Source of the DNA: Branchiostoma floridae
Taxonomy: Eukaryota; Chordata; Leptocardii; Amphioxiformes; Branchiostomatidae
Assembly: GCF_000003815.2 (NCBI RefSeq)
Contig: NC_049983.1
Coordinates: 25,034,617 to 25,098,616 of the forward strand
Length of the DNA stretch: 64,000 bases
Reading direction: 5' to 3'
This document shows positions 1-10,953 of this stretch, in pieces. Position 1 is the first letter of the stretch. Each line of letters starts with the position of its first letter. Both the position numbers and the translations under genes were made by a program. The notes below the pieces were generated by a model. It saw only the letters and a list, made by a program, of their open reading frames with translations. It made no database searches and had not been told where the DNA came from.

Positions 1-1258
1 CAATAGCAACAGGTGGGGTGTAAACTAAATCTCATTGATAGAAGAATGTGAATAAGTTGCGTATCAACATAGTTGGCATTCGATCCACATTGGCTTCAGA
101 ATATAAAGACTTTTTTCAGATCTTGCAGAATTTACATAGTACGTGTTACCTAAAATCTGCACTATACTAATTATAGCCCCAACCAAACAAGCTTATGGGA
201 GTAAAAGTATGCATTACTTAAACTGTTATCAGCCTTGACCTATCTCCATGTAGATCCGGTTTGGTTTAGTGAATTATTTTCTCTCTTTTTATGCGCCATG
301 TTGTTATTCTTCTCCGCATTTGTTTTATTATTATCAACTACCTAGAAAACACGTAGCAAAAGAAGAACGTACAAAACGCCACAAAAAAACGACGTGTAAC
401 GGCGTTACAACAATCGGGACACTCTGCATCTGCTTGGAGAAAGACCCAGTTCCAGAACGCCCGGAGTTGTGACGTTACCTGGTGACGTCACGTCAATGGT
501 AAACAATCCTCTCCACAGTGAAGCAACTCTCCACAGCAGACTTGTTGCCCTGGCTTAAAACAATCGTTGACAGGCGAAAACGTAACAGGTAACGTCTTTA
601 ATAGCTCTTGTGGGTATTTAGGGATGTCGTCCATGTCTTCAACTATATTCTAGAGGTGAAACAGGTTGTTTAGCTGCCCTGCGAAGTGTCGATCTAGAAA
701 AGGGGGGAGGGGGTCGACTGTAAAATTCTCGTATGCAGGTGTTGTCGTCTCGGGAGTGAAAATATGACGTAATTTCCACACAGGAGCTTCAAAATAGACG
801 GCTAACTTTCTTGCGGAAAGTTGGAGAAATCTAGAAACAGAAACGTTGTGATTTGGAGTTTGGTAAAAACAAATTGGCGAAGCAGTGGGTGTTTTGGGGG
901 TTGAGACGAAGCTGGTTGGCAATGATGACGCAATACGTATGAATGAATGGGAGGGGGGCGTTATCGATCGTTTGGTGCTTTTGTAGTTGTATTGTATACA
1001 GTAGCAACTCGTGATTTCTCTTAACATAACGTCATGGTTTTCGGTGAAAACAAGCACCCGCTCAGCTCACCCAATTTCCATTGAGTGTCTTTATTTTATA
1101 AATTCTGGGATATTACGTTGGACGTTAAAATCAAATGCCATAGGTGTTTGTATATGACGATCTCTTGCCGTCATCAAACACTGCTCACATGAAGGTAAAC
1201 TTGTAGTGACACTCGCTTATTTTACGTGACAACCTTGCCACGACCTTCAGAAGTTAAG
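1..1258 (+). promoter_or_regulatory. 5' flank of NUPR1 with a cluster of CRE-like sites
   Basis: No convincing exon is seen here. The stretch holds at least four CRE-type octamers: TGACGTTA at 470-477, a perfect palindromic TGACGTCA at 483-490 that runs into another ACGTCA, TGACGTAA at 765-772 and TAACGTCA at 1027-1034. Another TGACGTCA lies downstream of the gene at 2691-2698. An A/T-rich TTTATTTTATAAA stretch near 1090 could serve as a TATA-like element. CREB/ATF factors bind such sites, and mammalian NUPR1 is a stress-induced gene. That these sites drive this gene is inference; the transcription start is not known. Confidence 0.35.
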
Positions 1259-1492
1259 ATGGCGGACGAAGTAGACGAGTACGAACACTACAACTACGAC
1301 GCGGACCGCATCGCGGCCAAGGGCAGCGGCAAGGGGCGGTCCAAGACGGAGCAGCGGGAGAGGACGCACTCGGACCCGAGCGGCGAGACGCGCAAGATCG
1401 TCACCAACATCCAGAACGCCGAGAAAAAGGAGAAGGAGAAGAACCTGACCAAGCAGGCACAGGCCGCGCAACACGCCAAGAAACAGTCCTGA
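1259..1492 (+). CDS. NUPR1: Nuclear protein 1 (NUPR1/p8 family), complete single-exon gene
   Basis: A 77-residue, strongly basic protein. Its central block, about residues 22-60, has the p8 signature: a glycine/lysine/arginine patch (GSGKGRSKTEQRERT) followed by the conserved SGETRKIVTNIQNAEKK segment, which corresponds to the helix-loop and nuclear targeting region of vertebrate NUPR1. The N terminus is acidic and tyrosine-rich (DEVDEYEHYNYD), as in the family. NUPR1 is a small, largely disordered chromatin-associated stress regulator that acts in the nucleus. The ATG at 1259 was chosen because it lies in a good initiation context (AAGATGG) and starts the conserved acidic region; no ATG lies upstream in frame. 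G+C rises sharply over the coding part compared with its flanks. No intron interrupts it here, although vertebrate genes have one. A C-terminal Lys/Gln/Ala-rich extension (about residues 60-77) is longer than I would expect. Confidence 0.9.
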   Translation: MADEVDEYEHYNYDADRIAAKGSGKGRSKTEQRERTHSDPSGETRKIVTNIQNAEKKEKEKNLTKQAQAAQHAKKQS

Positions 1493-3700
1493 CGTGGCCT
1501 GTCATGGCGGAGACTGAGGTAACACCGACCTTTGCACCCAGGTAGCCTAGAGTCTGGTACAGTAGCGTGGGAAGTTTAACACATTTTACATGTTTCTGTT
1601 GAGGAAACAAAATAACAACAATCAAAATAAGATTAACAGAAAGGGAGATTGTGTATCGGAAAATTTTCACAATAATTTTGTGTAATACCAGCGTGACCTG
1701 TGGTGATAAAATTTTTGAATTAAGATTTTGACCTTTTCCTACTTGTATAATTCTGCATGACCTTCCGAAATTATTAATAACGTTCTATTTTTCCATGTCG
1801 AAATTTTGATGCAACTATGCTACAAGGCCTAGGGTCATTTGGAAGAAAAGGGGGTGATATCTTACTGCACCAGGACGTTTGCATCCTCAATAACAAAATT
1901 CCAGACAGCCCAGACTGTTGATAACAAAAATCGATAAACCCGCTACTAGACATTGTTGACTTTCCAGTTGATAACAAGAGTGAACTATAAAAGAGGGCAA
2001 ACAGAAGGTTTATATTATAGGGGGCGTTGTATAAAGGTGAAAATCAACAAGACCACATGTGAGCAATAGTCGGTATAACGCACAACGAACTATTAGCTCA
2101 CCGCAACGGTTTAACTGTGGGGTAGTTAATTAAAAACAGGCTATCAACTGTTTTTTTTTACACACGTTGTATTTTTAGTCTAAATAAAGAAGGCTTTTTG
2201 GCGTCGCAATTTTGCATTATTGTAGGTATTTTGATGGCATGAAAAGGCTGATGAATTAAGTGTTTTTCAAGATAAAGTATTGCGAAGAAAGATTAAAATT
2301 AATTCTTTTTCTTATGTTGAATGTTAAGTCCATTTCATAAATGGCATTTGCTTGTTATCTTCATACCGGATGGACGCAGTAATGTTTTGTTGCATTTTTT
2401 GTTGTTGACATATTTTCCGTTGCCACCACAGGTATAATTTGAGGCCGGTTTAAAACAACGAACAGGAACCACAACGGATCTAGTGATTATGGAAAGACGG
2501 ACTTGTTGCCTGTTTTAAAGGGACTTCCTTTGAAAAAAAAGCGTTACAAACGCTTTAAAAACCGTAACAGTTGTTTAAACAGCTGTGGCGGGAAAAAACA
2601 GGAACCCACTTGTGCGCCTCTCAGAGTGCCAAAGTGCAATGACCGGAGATGACCTAGCAGCATAGTATGGTCTAGATAGAGTTCGAATTGTGACGTCAGA
2701 GCTGTACCGCTGTGCACGTAATGAAATTGTCTGTATAAAAATAAAAGGGACAGATCATAAAATGTAGGGGTGGGTTGGTGGGATGAAAAAATATTATTAA
2801 AAACTACATATTACATATCATTGTTTGGCATTAATTTTTTTGATATCCATCTTATAGATAATATGCCTTATGAATATCGTTTTCCGTTAAGCATAATGAA
2901 ATATTTTTCTAGAATATATCGAAAGGCATATATATCCCCCATTGAATTAGGGAGGATTTCTTATGCAGTACCTTCCTCAAACACTAGGCGATGCTCCGCT
3001 CCGACACACATTTACTATTACACCTCACAAGTTGCGTGAATTGTACAGTGGCACTACGAAATCGAAGATGCCGAATCCAAATGCAGACACAATCATTAAG
3101 AAAAATGCAAGCACAAAGATCTGCAGGTATAATGCTATATGACAATGGGAATGATTTATTCGTAAAACATCGCAGCCTCCAGGTTGAATTGTGTGATACA
3201 TTACAAGTATATTACAATATATTATACATTACAAACTCACATAAAATCTTTAACCAGACAAATAAGACATGCCTAAAAGATGCAAAAACAGCATGAAGAA
3301 CATTCTACGCTAAAAAGAATTCAATGTTCAGGAGACAACCATTCCACTAGACGGCGATTGCGGTAAGACCTCGCTGTGACCTAAATTGGACTTTTGTAAC
3401 CCCTGACTTCATCATTATAATATCATGCATAATGAATATGAATGAATGAATGAATGACTTTTATTTGCTCAACAATCGCACAAGGTACAATGTATGGCAA
3501 CTAATAACAACTAATAGCTATACAGACAATAGTACTAAGAGGCTACATGTAAAACAACAACAAAACATAATCGATAACAGTACAGCTATAATGTGAAAGT
3601 ATGGCTGAAACGACAGCAAAACACACAAGGCGTAAAAGATTCGGTTCTTGTCTAAGAAATTCGTTTGACGGTCGCAGCAGGGGCACCGCGCCCTAGTGGA
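1493..3700. other. NUPR1 3' flank, no gene seen
   Basis: A/T-rich DNA without exon-like open frames. An AATAAA near 2183 could be a polyadenylation signal for NUPR1, which would give a 3' UTR of about 0.7 kb; this is a guess. From about 3430 there is a GAATGAATGAATGA run followed by a dispersed repeat (TTTATTTGCTC...) that is found again near 27060, where it reads as the reverse of a LINE-type 3' tail. Confidence 0.4.
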
Positions 3701-3703
3701 ATG

Positions 3704-3960
3704 TTAAGGTGCGTTCAGACGTGCGTGTATACTCAAGTCCGTATGGAATCATTAGGCTCTATAGGACTAAAAGGCTATGCAGGGCACTGGAAAAAATAGT
3801 GGAAAATAACATGCCAGCGGAGCTAGCTGGTCGCAAACCATACTCCTCGGACAGCTAACTCCTCTGTCTATTTTTGCCCAATTTCTGCTATTTTTTCAGC
3901 GACCTGTGGAACCTGGTAGAGGCGAACAATTTCATTCGGTTTTTGAATATGCACTCTAAT
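3704..3960. repeat. Foldback MITE family F1, copy 1 (degenerate)
   Basis: Starts with GTGCGTTCAGACGTGCGTGTATACTCAAGTCCGTATGG and carries the inner inverted block 'ATGCCAGCGGAGCTAGCTGG ... CCAGTGGAACCTGGTAGAGG' that is shared with copies at 4101-4410 and 5816-6090. The right end is eroded. Confidence 0.5.
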
Positions 3961-4100
3961 GTAGCAAGTTCTGAAAACTCTTAAATCATAGGGGCTCGTT
4001 GCATGATTAAGACGTTCCACTCTAACGTGAACGTTGTTCACGCTGTCGCCGGTATAAGTAATACTTGCTTTGCTAATGACGAATAAATCTGTAACTAACT

Positions 4101-4410
4101 TAAAGCCAGGTTCACACGTGCGTATATATTCAAGTCCGTACGAGGTCCGTATGGAGTTCTAATCCTCTACCAGGCTCCAGAGGTCACTGGAAATTAGAAG
4201 AAATTGTAGAAATATAGACACATAACATGCCAGAGGATTTAGCTGACCGAAGAGTAGGGTATGCGACCGGCAAACTCCGCTGACATGTTATGCGTCTATA
4301 TTTGTCAAAGTTCTATAATTTTTCCATCAGTGGAACCTGGTAGAGGCTAAAAATTAGATACGGTTCTCATACGTACTTGAATATATACGTATGTCTGAAC
4401 ACACCTTAAG
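4101..4410. repeat. Foldback MITE family F1, copy 2 (best preserved)
   Basis: The left end (CCAGGTTCACACGTGCGTATATATTCAAGTCCGTACG) is roughly the reverse complement of the right end (CGTACTTGAATATATACGTATGTCTGAACACACCTTA). The inner arms ACATAACATGCCAGAGGA and CGCTGACATGTTATG also pair, so the whole unit can fold back. There is no coding capacity; a non-autonomous DNA transposon is the likely origin. Confidence 0.6.
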
Positions 4411-4452
4411 CTGTTAAACAAATACACGATTTAGGAATGGACTTTGGGGTTA

Positions 4453-4745
4453 ACCGGTGCAATGGCCTAGTGGGTAGAGTGTTCGCCTTGCATTCGGAAG
4501 GTCGTGAGTTCGATCCCGGCCGAGTCATACCAAAGACATAAAAATGGTACATGCTGCTTTCTCAGTGCTTAGCACTCAGCATTCGGGAAAGAGTGTGGAA
4601 GTTGAACACACACCACTACCAGTGGACTAGCCCCCTGCTGTAGTGATTGCGTTGTGTGTGGCCCAGGGCTAACGAAACAGAGATGGGCACCGCCCTATGC
4701 GCCAGAAATGGGCACCGCCCTTGGCGCGGGAAGGGTTTAACTTTT
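4453..4745 (+). mobile_element. tRNA-derived SINE
   Basis: The 5' part reads like a tRNA promoter: an A box TGGCCTAGTGGG at about 4463 and a B box AGTTCGATCCC at about 4507, spaced as in a tRNA. It lacks a foldable acceptor stem and continues into a tRNA-unrelated body (GGTACATGCTGC..., CACCACTACCAGTGGACTAG, GTGTGGCCCAGGGCTA, GATGGGC). The same body recurs, 5'-truncated, at about 27470-27755 on this strand and at about 47955-48100 and 52040-52235 on the other. It is therefore a SINE family rather than a tRNA gene. Confidence 0.75.
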
Positions 4746-5620
4746 TTAACTTTGGGGTTAACAATTTCATACGGACCCCATACGGACTTGCATATGAACC
4801 TACTCTAAGAGCAAGTTCTGAGAACTCTTAAATCGTAGGGTCTCGTTCAATGATTTACACGTTCCACACATACATGAACGTCGCCGGTATAACTAATATG
4901 CACTCCACTAATGGTGTATAAATCTGTCTCTAACTGCCGCTGATATTCACACGTAATGAGGCACGGATTGCCAACTCGTCTGTGCGCAATTATAAAGCCA
5001 TAAGCTCGGGAATGACGCGCGAATTTAATCTCTGTTACGTGAGTCTCTTGTGCGGCGCTGGCGCTGAATGGGATTTCATTTCGATATCGTCTTTTTTTTT
5101 TACAGAGATACTCATGTAATCTTGACAATCATTAAAGTTTCAATTTGTGTCGTCATGCATGACGTAATATTTCATCAGACTTGTCGTCATCCGTCATATC
5201 TCTTGAGACGTCGGTGCTATCATCATCATCATTCATTGGTCTCTGTGTCTTCTACAGTCGTGGAAACTTTCTGCAGCTGCATTCAGTCTCTCTTTTTCCT
5301 CTTCTTGCACTGCGTCTTGCCTCTTAGCCTGGTATCAAACCGTATTATAGCTCCCGAGTCTCCTCTGTATTTGTGCTATCATCATTATTCACTGGTTCCT
5401 GCATCTACAGCCGTGGAAACTTTCTGCAGCTGCATTCAGCCTTTCTTTAGCCTCTTTTTCCACTGCGTCTTGCCTCTTAGCTTTGTATCAAACCGTATCA
5501 AAGCTCCCGAGTCTCTTCTGTCTTCTCTGTATTGGCAGAGAGGACCATAAAGACTTGGGAGTTATGTAACTTATGATACGGCTGGACACCAGCTCCCTTA
5601 GACCAGGTCTACTCGTGCGC

Positions 5621-5816
5621 ATACTGTAAATGCATTTAAGTTCGCGGGGATTTAATTTCGCGGTAGCGGGAAAATGGAATTTCTCAGTAGCACCATGCAC
5701 TGTAGTCTCTTACTGCTATGGAAATATGTTCGCGGTGGTTTTAAATTTGCGGTGAAGCGGCCGCCGCGAAAACCGCGAACATTAATCCACCGCGAACATT
5801 TCTGCATTTACAGTAT
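5621..5816. repeat. MITE family F2 (ACTGTAAATGC termini), copy 1
   Basis: Bounded by ATACTGTAAATGCATTTAAG on the left and its inverse TGCATTTACAGTAT on the right. The interior contains repeated GTTCGCGG / CCGCGAAC blocks in both orientations. Full-length relatives lie at 35756-35965 and 50342-50550. The terminal inverted repeats next to TA suggest a TA-targeting non-autonomous DNA transposon. Confidence 0.7.
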
Positions 5817-6090
5817 ATCCAAGTCCGTATGAGATCTGCATCTACTATGATCTAGTTTTTAACCTCTACACAGGTCGATGAAAAAATAAGAGAAATTGGT
5901 AAAATATAGACACATAGCACACCAGAGGAGTTAGCTAGCCGGGAAGTATGGTTTGTGACCAGCTAACTCCGCTGGCATATTTTTGTCCAGTTTTTATAAC
6001 TTTTATAGCGACCAGTGGAGCCTGATAGTTGCTAAGACTTCCATACCGACATCATGTGGACTAAAAGATGCAAGCGTGAACCTATCTTAA
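5816..6090. repeat. Foldback MITE family F1, copy 3
   Basis: Directly abuts the F2 MITE. It shares with 4101-4410 the blocks CAAGTCCGTATGAG, AATATAGACACATA, GAGGAGTTAGCTAG and CCAGTGGAGCCTG, and ends in GTGAACCTATCTTAAG. Confidence 0.5.
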
Positions 6091-6139
6091 GCTCTCGACG
6101 TTTCTTTCGTCTGTTATAGTAGGACCTCTGTGTCCTCTT

Positions 6140-6485
6140 CTGTGCTTAAAGCCTAGGGCACGACCCGCCGTACGTGCAATTTGTCCGTACGTTTTTTGGG
6201 AGGCCACGTCCGCCACGTATTTCTGAAAACGTGGGTAACGACTGGCAAGAGCAGGGAGGGAGTACGTCAACGCACGTCACTCGCACGGTTGTGCAAGGTG
6301 TAAGGTAGTTTTGCCTGCACGTTAAGTTCTACGGCGTGCTCCAAAATCCGTCTGCGTGCTCCAAAATCCGTCGGATTCCCTACGAGTTCGTACGGAGGCG
6401 GTACTTACCTCTTACGGATCCCAAAAGATTGCCCACGTTTTGGCACGTACGGCGGGTTGTGCACTTAGCTGTAGGTCTGCTCTTT
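6140..6485. repeat. Foldback repeat (GCACGTACGGCGGGTTGTGC arms)
   Basis: The left arm GCACGACCCGCCGTACGTGC at about 6158 is complemented by GCACGTACGGCGGGTTGTGC at about 6442. Inner CACGTTTT / AAAACGTG blocks also pair. A related half-arm (TACGGCGGGTTGTGCCCTTAGC) sits near 20874. Probably a MITE. Confidence 0.5.
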
Positions 6486-6839
6486 GTGCACTTAGCAGAT
6501 TCATACAATGTCTTTCGTTACGGAACTGTAACATGGAATGTATAGCCTCCATATCAAGCTCTATGCCTGTGACGATTTGATGTCGTAATCACCAAGCAGA
6601 TAAAACAGTCGGCGATTTTCCTAATGGTGCACGTCGCTCTCACGCTCCCTGCCTTCCGGGGAGGAAGAAAAGGGGAGGCAAGGGAAAGGAAGGGAGGATA
6701 ATATCAGAAAATGGAAAGGCAGGACTTGTTTGGTTGTATTTTTCTATCGTTTTCCTCTATCTGCTGTGACCAACTCCCTTGAGTGGTCATCACAAAAATA
6801 AAACTCCTTGGTTTATAGTTATTTCTACTGCATCTTTTT

Positions 6840-7031
6840 GAAAAACAAATTGATCTCTCTATATATCTCTCTCTGTCCCTGTGTGTGTATTTGTGTGAGC
6901 TTATGTGCGTGTGTGCGTGTGCGCATTTGTGTTTACGCGTACGTGCGCGCGTGTTTCTATGTGTATTTTACTTTAACTTGACATTTAACTAGCTTATGTC
7001 TACTGCATCTTTCAAAAACAAATGAATGTAC

Positions 7032-7079
<48 letters not shown>

Positions 7080-7101
7080 CGCGTGTGTGCGTGCGTGTTT
7101 C
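6840..7101. repeat. GT-rich microsatellite region
   Basis: A run of more than 20 GT dinucleotides starts at about 7033, inside a wider GTGT/GCGTGC-rich tract that contains a short duplication (CTACTGCATCTTT...AAAACAAA at about 6827 and 7000). Confidence 0.85.
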
Positions 7102-8600
7102 TGTGTGCATTTTCCTTTTACGTGACATTTAACTAGCTACAACTTAAATAGCCCCTGCCGTGATACATGCCTCCCGGCACCACTGCTGCACGCCCCGCTG
7201 CCGTCCGTATGAAGGAATCCCTCACCCAAACCACGCCGCCACTTAGGGCATCCGCCATTCACTGGTCCATCCGGGTGAAGCTGAGACAGGCCATCAACAC
7301 GTAGAGACACTTCACACGGGTGTTAGGTGGAATAAACAACAAATGGAAAACCAGCGAGTCATTAAGTAAAAACAGTCGATTTTTAGCCTAATGTCTCACA
7401 TTGTATTAGTCAACTAGAGTTCGGGGACCTCATACCTCCATGAAATATTTATTGCTTTTTTGTGGATGGTATGTATGTTTATAGTCGGTTGTATTTGAGA
7501 GTAATGGTTATAAATGTTATGGGAAAGTAGTGGTGTATTTATTCAATGACACAGAGGATGTCCATCTGATTAGTAATTATCAAAATGTGACACTTAATTG
7601 TGTAATATGCGTTTAAGAGGTCGACGGCATATGGTAGCGTGGTGTTCCTTAAGCTTGATGTTTGGCATTTAAAATGTCTAAGGTTGTCAGCATTATTGAG
7701 GTTCGACTATGTGCCTCAGAGCTGTGTGGTGGGAGGAAGTTGGAAACTCAGAAAGAAGAAGGGATGTGGCCAACTTTGGTCAGATGGTGATTTGATTTTC
7801 CACCAATATGCCATAACATCAGCTGTTCACACGGTACAAAAACGAGATGCACACTTTCCTCTGACAGCCCTACACCAACTATAAGATGAATACTTGGCGC
7901 CAACCCCGTCTGCTAAAAAACAAGTACCATTGGCTACGAAAGAGACAACTAACAACTGTCCCTTATCGTAACAATATCAGAACATCTGTATCGCCCATAA
8001 AACTTCTGACAACCTACCCAGATCAGAGGACCTAATGGCATTTTAATCACCATGTCACTCAAATCAGCAGTACAGTATGTGAGACGTCCATACCTGTTAA
8101 GCATTATCGTTAAATGTACCTCATCTTCTTACAATTATACTTACGCTTCACATCTCCATGATATCCTAAGCAGACATAAATAAAACTAATTATCATATTA
8201 AAAAAACTCGGGGTTCCCCAAACAGCTGTCACCTCACCATCTGCTTGGAGCTAAGCCCATTAACAAACACATAAAGCACGATGCCTGTACCAACATATCT
8301 CAAATATAGGGGTGATTTCTGATATTATTACATCGATTATAACGACAGATACGGCTCCCAAAATCTCATCGATTCGAGCTTTCATCACACCCCACCAACA
8401 CAACAAGTATGAAACCAATCCATCCAGCCGTTCTTGAGTAAACATCTACACAGACAGAGACACATAACAGAAAATATAACCTCCATTCCATGACATTTCA
8501 TGGAGGTAATGAAATCGCTGTGAGTTTGATTCATAAAACGCTCTAAGGCATATGATTTCCCATCCTAATTCGTAGGTTAGTGGGTAGGTACGTAAGTAAG
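7102..8600. other. No confident gene; dispersed repeat fragments
   Basis: 7141-7330 is a more G/C-rich island with short open stretches on the plus strand; nothing recognisable was found. Near 7432 and at 8470-8510 are pieces of a common dispersed repeat whose ends read ACCTCCATGAAA and TTTCATGGAGGTAAT. Other members are seen near 14565, 18262 and 45970. Confidence 0.4.
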
Positions 8601-8782
8601 AATGAGTGAGTGAGTGAGTGAGTGAGTGAGTGACTGACTGACTGACTGACTGACTGACTGACTGACTGACTGACTGACTGACTGACTGACTGACTGACTG
8701 ACTGACAGTGAGAGAGAGAGTACGTGAGTGAGTGAGTGACTGACTGAGTGAGAATGAGTAGGTGAGTGGGTGAGTGAATGAA
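8601..8782. repeat. GAGT/GACT tetranucleotide microsatellite
   Basis: Perfect GTGA repeats pass into about 20 perfect GACT units and then back to GTGA-type units. Open frames here are repeat artefacts. Confidence 0.95.
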
Positions 8783-9456
8783 CCGTTGAGTACTTAATTG
8801 AAACATGAGTTCATATTGAGAAAAAAGTTTTTCATCAATATGGTAGCCGTATCTGGTGCTGCCGTTACGCCATCCACAACTCATCTACACTTAACTTCCG
8901 TCTGACGTCTTCGCAACTTTCGCTGCACATCAAATAAGACATGGTTCATCTGCCTTGGAGACGAGACGGTAAGAGCCTTACGTCTTAAGTTACTTAACAG
9001 TTCCTTGTGGTACTCAGAAGACGCTAATGAGCCTTTCTTCGCGCCGTGTAAAAGCGTGGAGCTGCCTCGGCACTTACCGTCCTGGATAATGGATTCTTTA
9101 TCTTTTAACTCAGTAAAAGAAAATCAACTTTCCTTGCTCGACTTCCGCATACAAACTAGCTGTGACTGCAGCATGATTTTACTGCATGCCGCAACCAAAA
9201 GCACATCGGCTTTCTTTAGGTCACCTACAATAATAAACATACAAAAGTAAATGCAAATGATAAATCTGCGTACAATGTTTTTACATATTTCAATACTTTT
9301 ATTTTCTTAAATTAACACCAATTTTGTCACGTTCACAACTACATTTTCCAATATCTAAATATTCTTCGATTTATTACACCTTTCAAACCTTAAGACTATA
9401 TCCTCCTAAAATATATATAATTTATCAAAAGGATATAATGTACGATGTATTTCTTG
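8783..9456. other. No gene seen
   Basis: A modestly G/C-richer patch at about 8890-9090 has no recognisable protein similarity in any frame. Confidence 0.35.
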
Positions 9457-9869
9457 AAGGCCATGTTCATTTGATTATATGGATGACATCCTCTGGGAAA
9501 ATTAAAACGATGATGCAAGCGTGCGAATAAAAAAAGGTTTGACCAAACAAGTTGCCTTCATCATGAAATCCAAGTGATCAGGAAGGCTGAACAAATGACT
9601 TAACACCAAATATAGTATACCAAAGAATAGATTCTTCATTTTTGCTTTTTCACACCTTCTTTGACCTTGGAATGTTCTTTGAAATTTGTCTGCGTTTTCC
9701 GATATTTATTTTTGCAATCAATTGCATATACTAGTATTAGCTTTTGAAGCTGCTTCATCTGATTTAGAAATTATAGTTTGTTTGAAACATTTTTTTATTT
9801 ATTTTGGAAATGGCCGAAAATTGATGCTCGCGATGATGTCATTCATATAATAAAATCAACATGGCCTTA
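9457..9869. repeat. Foldback MITE family F3 (AAGGCCATGTTGATTTGATTATATGG ends), copy 1
   Basis: The left end AAGGCCATGTTCATTTGATTATATGGATGACATC is matched by the inverted right end GATGTCATTCATATAATAAAATCAACATGGCCTTA. The interior is A/T-rich, with subterminal GATGCAAGCGTGCGAATAAAA versus TTGATGCTCGCGATGATG. Sister copies: 13883-14205 and 43735-44225. Confidence 0.75.
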
Positions 9870-9983
9870 TATGACTTACATGAAAACGCCAGCGGACTTC
9901 CCGGCTGGTCAGGCTGCCTGCATGAGTGATTTGCTGCCCGTTCGTCTCGGTCTGACGGAATTATTGGACTACAGGCATATTGC

Positions 9984-10953
9984 ATCCCGTGCCCATCCCT
10001 CATGCTTACTGTGTGTACCAGTTTATCATACAGCCGGGGTGGAAAGTTCATACATGACAGAGGACGCCAGAAAGTCTGCCCCTCCCCTTAAAAAAAGAAA
10101 AGGTGTCCCCAAGAAAGGAAAAGGAAAGTGTGCTCACTTCATCGGGACAGGAAAGTGTATCCATCTCGTCTAGAAAGGGTCTAGAAAGAGTAACCCCCCC
10201 CCCCCCCCCCGGGATATTGGATCCCGTCCCAATCTCTCATGATTACGGGGTGCGCCACTTCATCATACAACCGGGGTGGAGAGTTCATACGTGACAAAAG
10301 ACCACAGTGCGCCCTTACCCCGAAAATGGAAGCGTACCCTTCCCGACAAAGGGGAACTTTGTCCCTCTTCCAAAAAAAAGTCAAAGTGCCCCCCCCCCTC
10401 CTCAAAAAGGCAACAATGGACCCCCCTCCTCTACATTGGAGAAAAAGTACCCCCTTCCTTAAAAATTGAAAGTGCCCCCCCCCCAAATAAGGAAAAATGT
10501 GTCCCTTCCTGGGAAGGATCTCCAAAGAAAGGGAAAGTATGCCCCCCCCCCAAAAAAATGTAAAGCGCCCATACCCAGAAACGAAAAAAAAGGTTTAAAA
10601 AAGTGACATATGTACCCATTCTGATAGAGAGGCAAAGTGGGAAAGTGTGTTCCTCTCCCAGAAAGGAAAAGTTTCACCCATTCCCTTCCTCAGAAAGCTA
10701 AAGCGCACCCCCCCCCCCCATATACTGTGGCCAAGTGTGCTCTTAGGGCAAAGAGGGAAAGCCTGCTCCCTCTCCCAAAAAGGAAAGTGTACAACCACCC
10801 CACGTACCCCTACCCCAAAAAGGAAAGTGTGTCCTCACCCAGAGAGGGAAAGTACCTCCCTCCCCTCCTTCTATTTACAAGTCACATTTGATGCCAGGTA
10901 AGAAATATTTAGATTGAACAGTCATATAAAGATCCGGGGTGCAAAGGTCATAG
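9984..10953. repeat. Degenerate C/A-rich tandem array inside a direct repeat
   Basis: From 10080 to 10875 the plus strand is a degenerate array of GGAAAGTGTG and CCCCCAAAAAGG units with long C runs. It is framed by direct repeats of about 75 bp (the motif 'CATACAGCCGGGGTGGAAAGTTCATACATGAC' ends near 10058, a close copy ends near 10292 and a remnant lies at about 10922-10953). Long Gly/Pro-rich open frames on either strand are composition artefacts. Confidence 0.7.

Noticed and set aside
4453-4520. A tRNA gene
   Set aside because: A and B boxes are present but no acceptor stem closes, and the same downstream body is dispersed elsewhere, so it is a SINE.
7167-7304. A small plus-strand gene in a G/C-richer island
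   Set aside because: Short open stretches exist in two frames, but there is no family similarity, no clear splice partner and no initiation context.
10103-10901. Overlapping Gly/Pro/Lys-rich open frames on both strands
   Set aside because: They follow from a C-run/GGAAAG repeat array; no start context, splice sites or family similarity.
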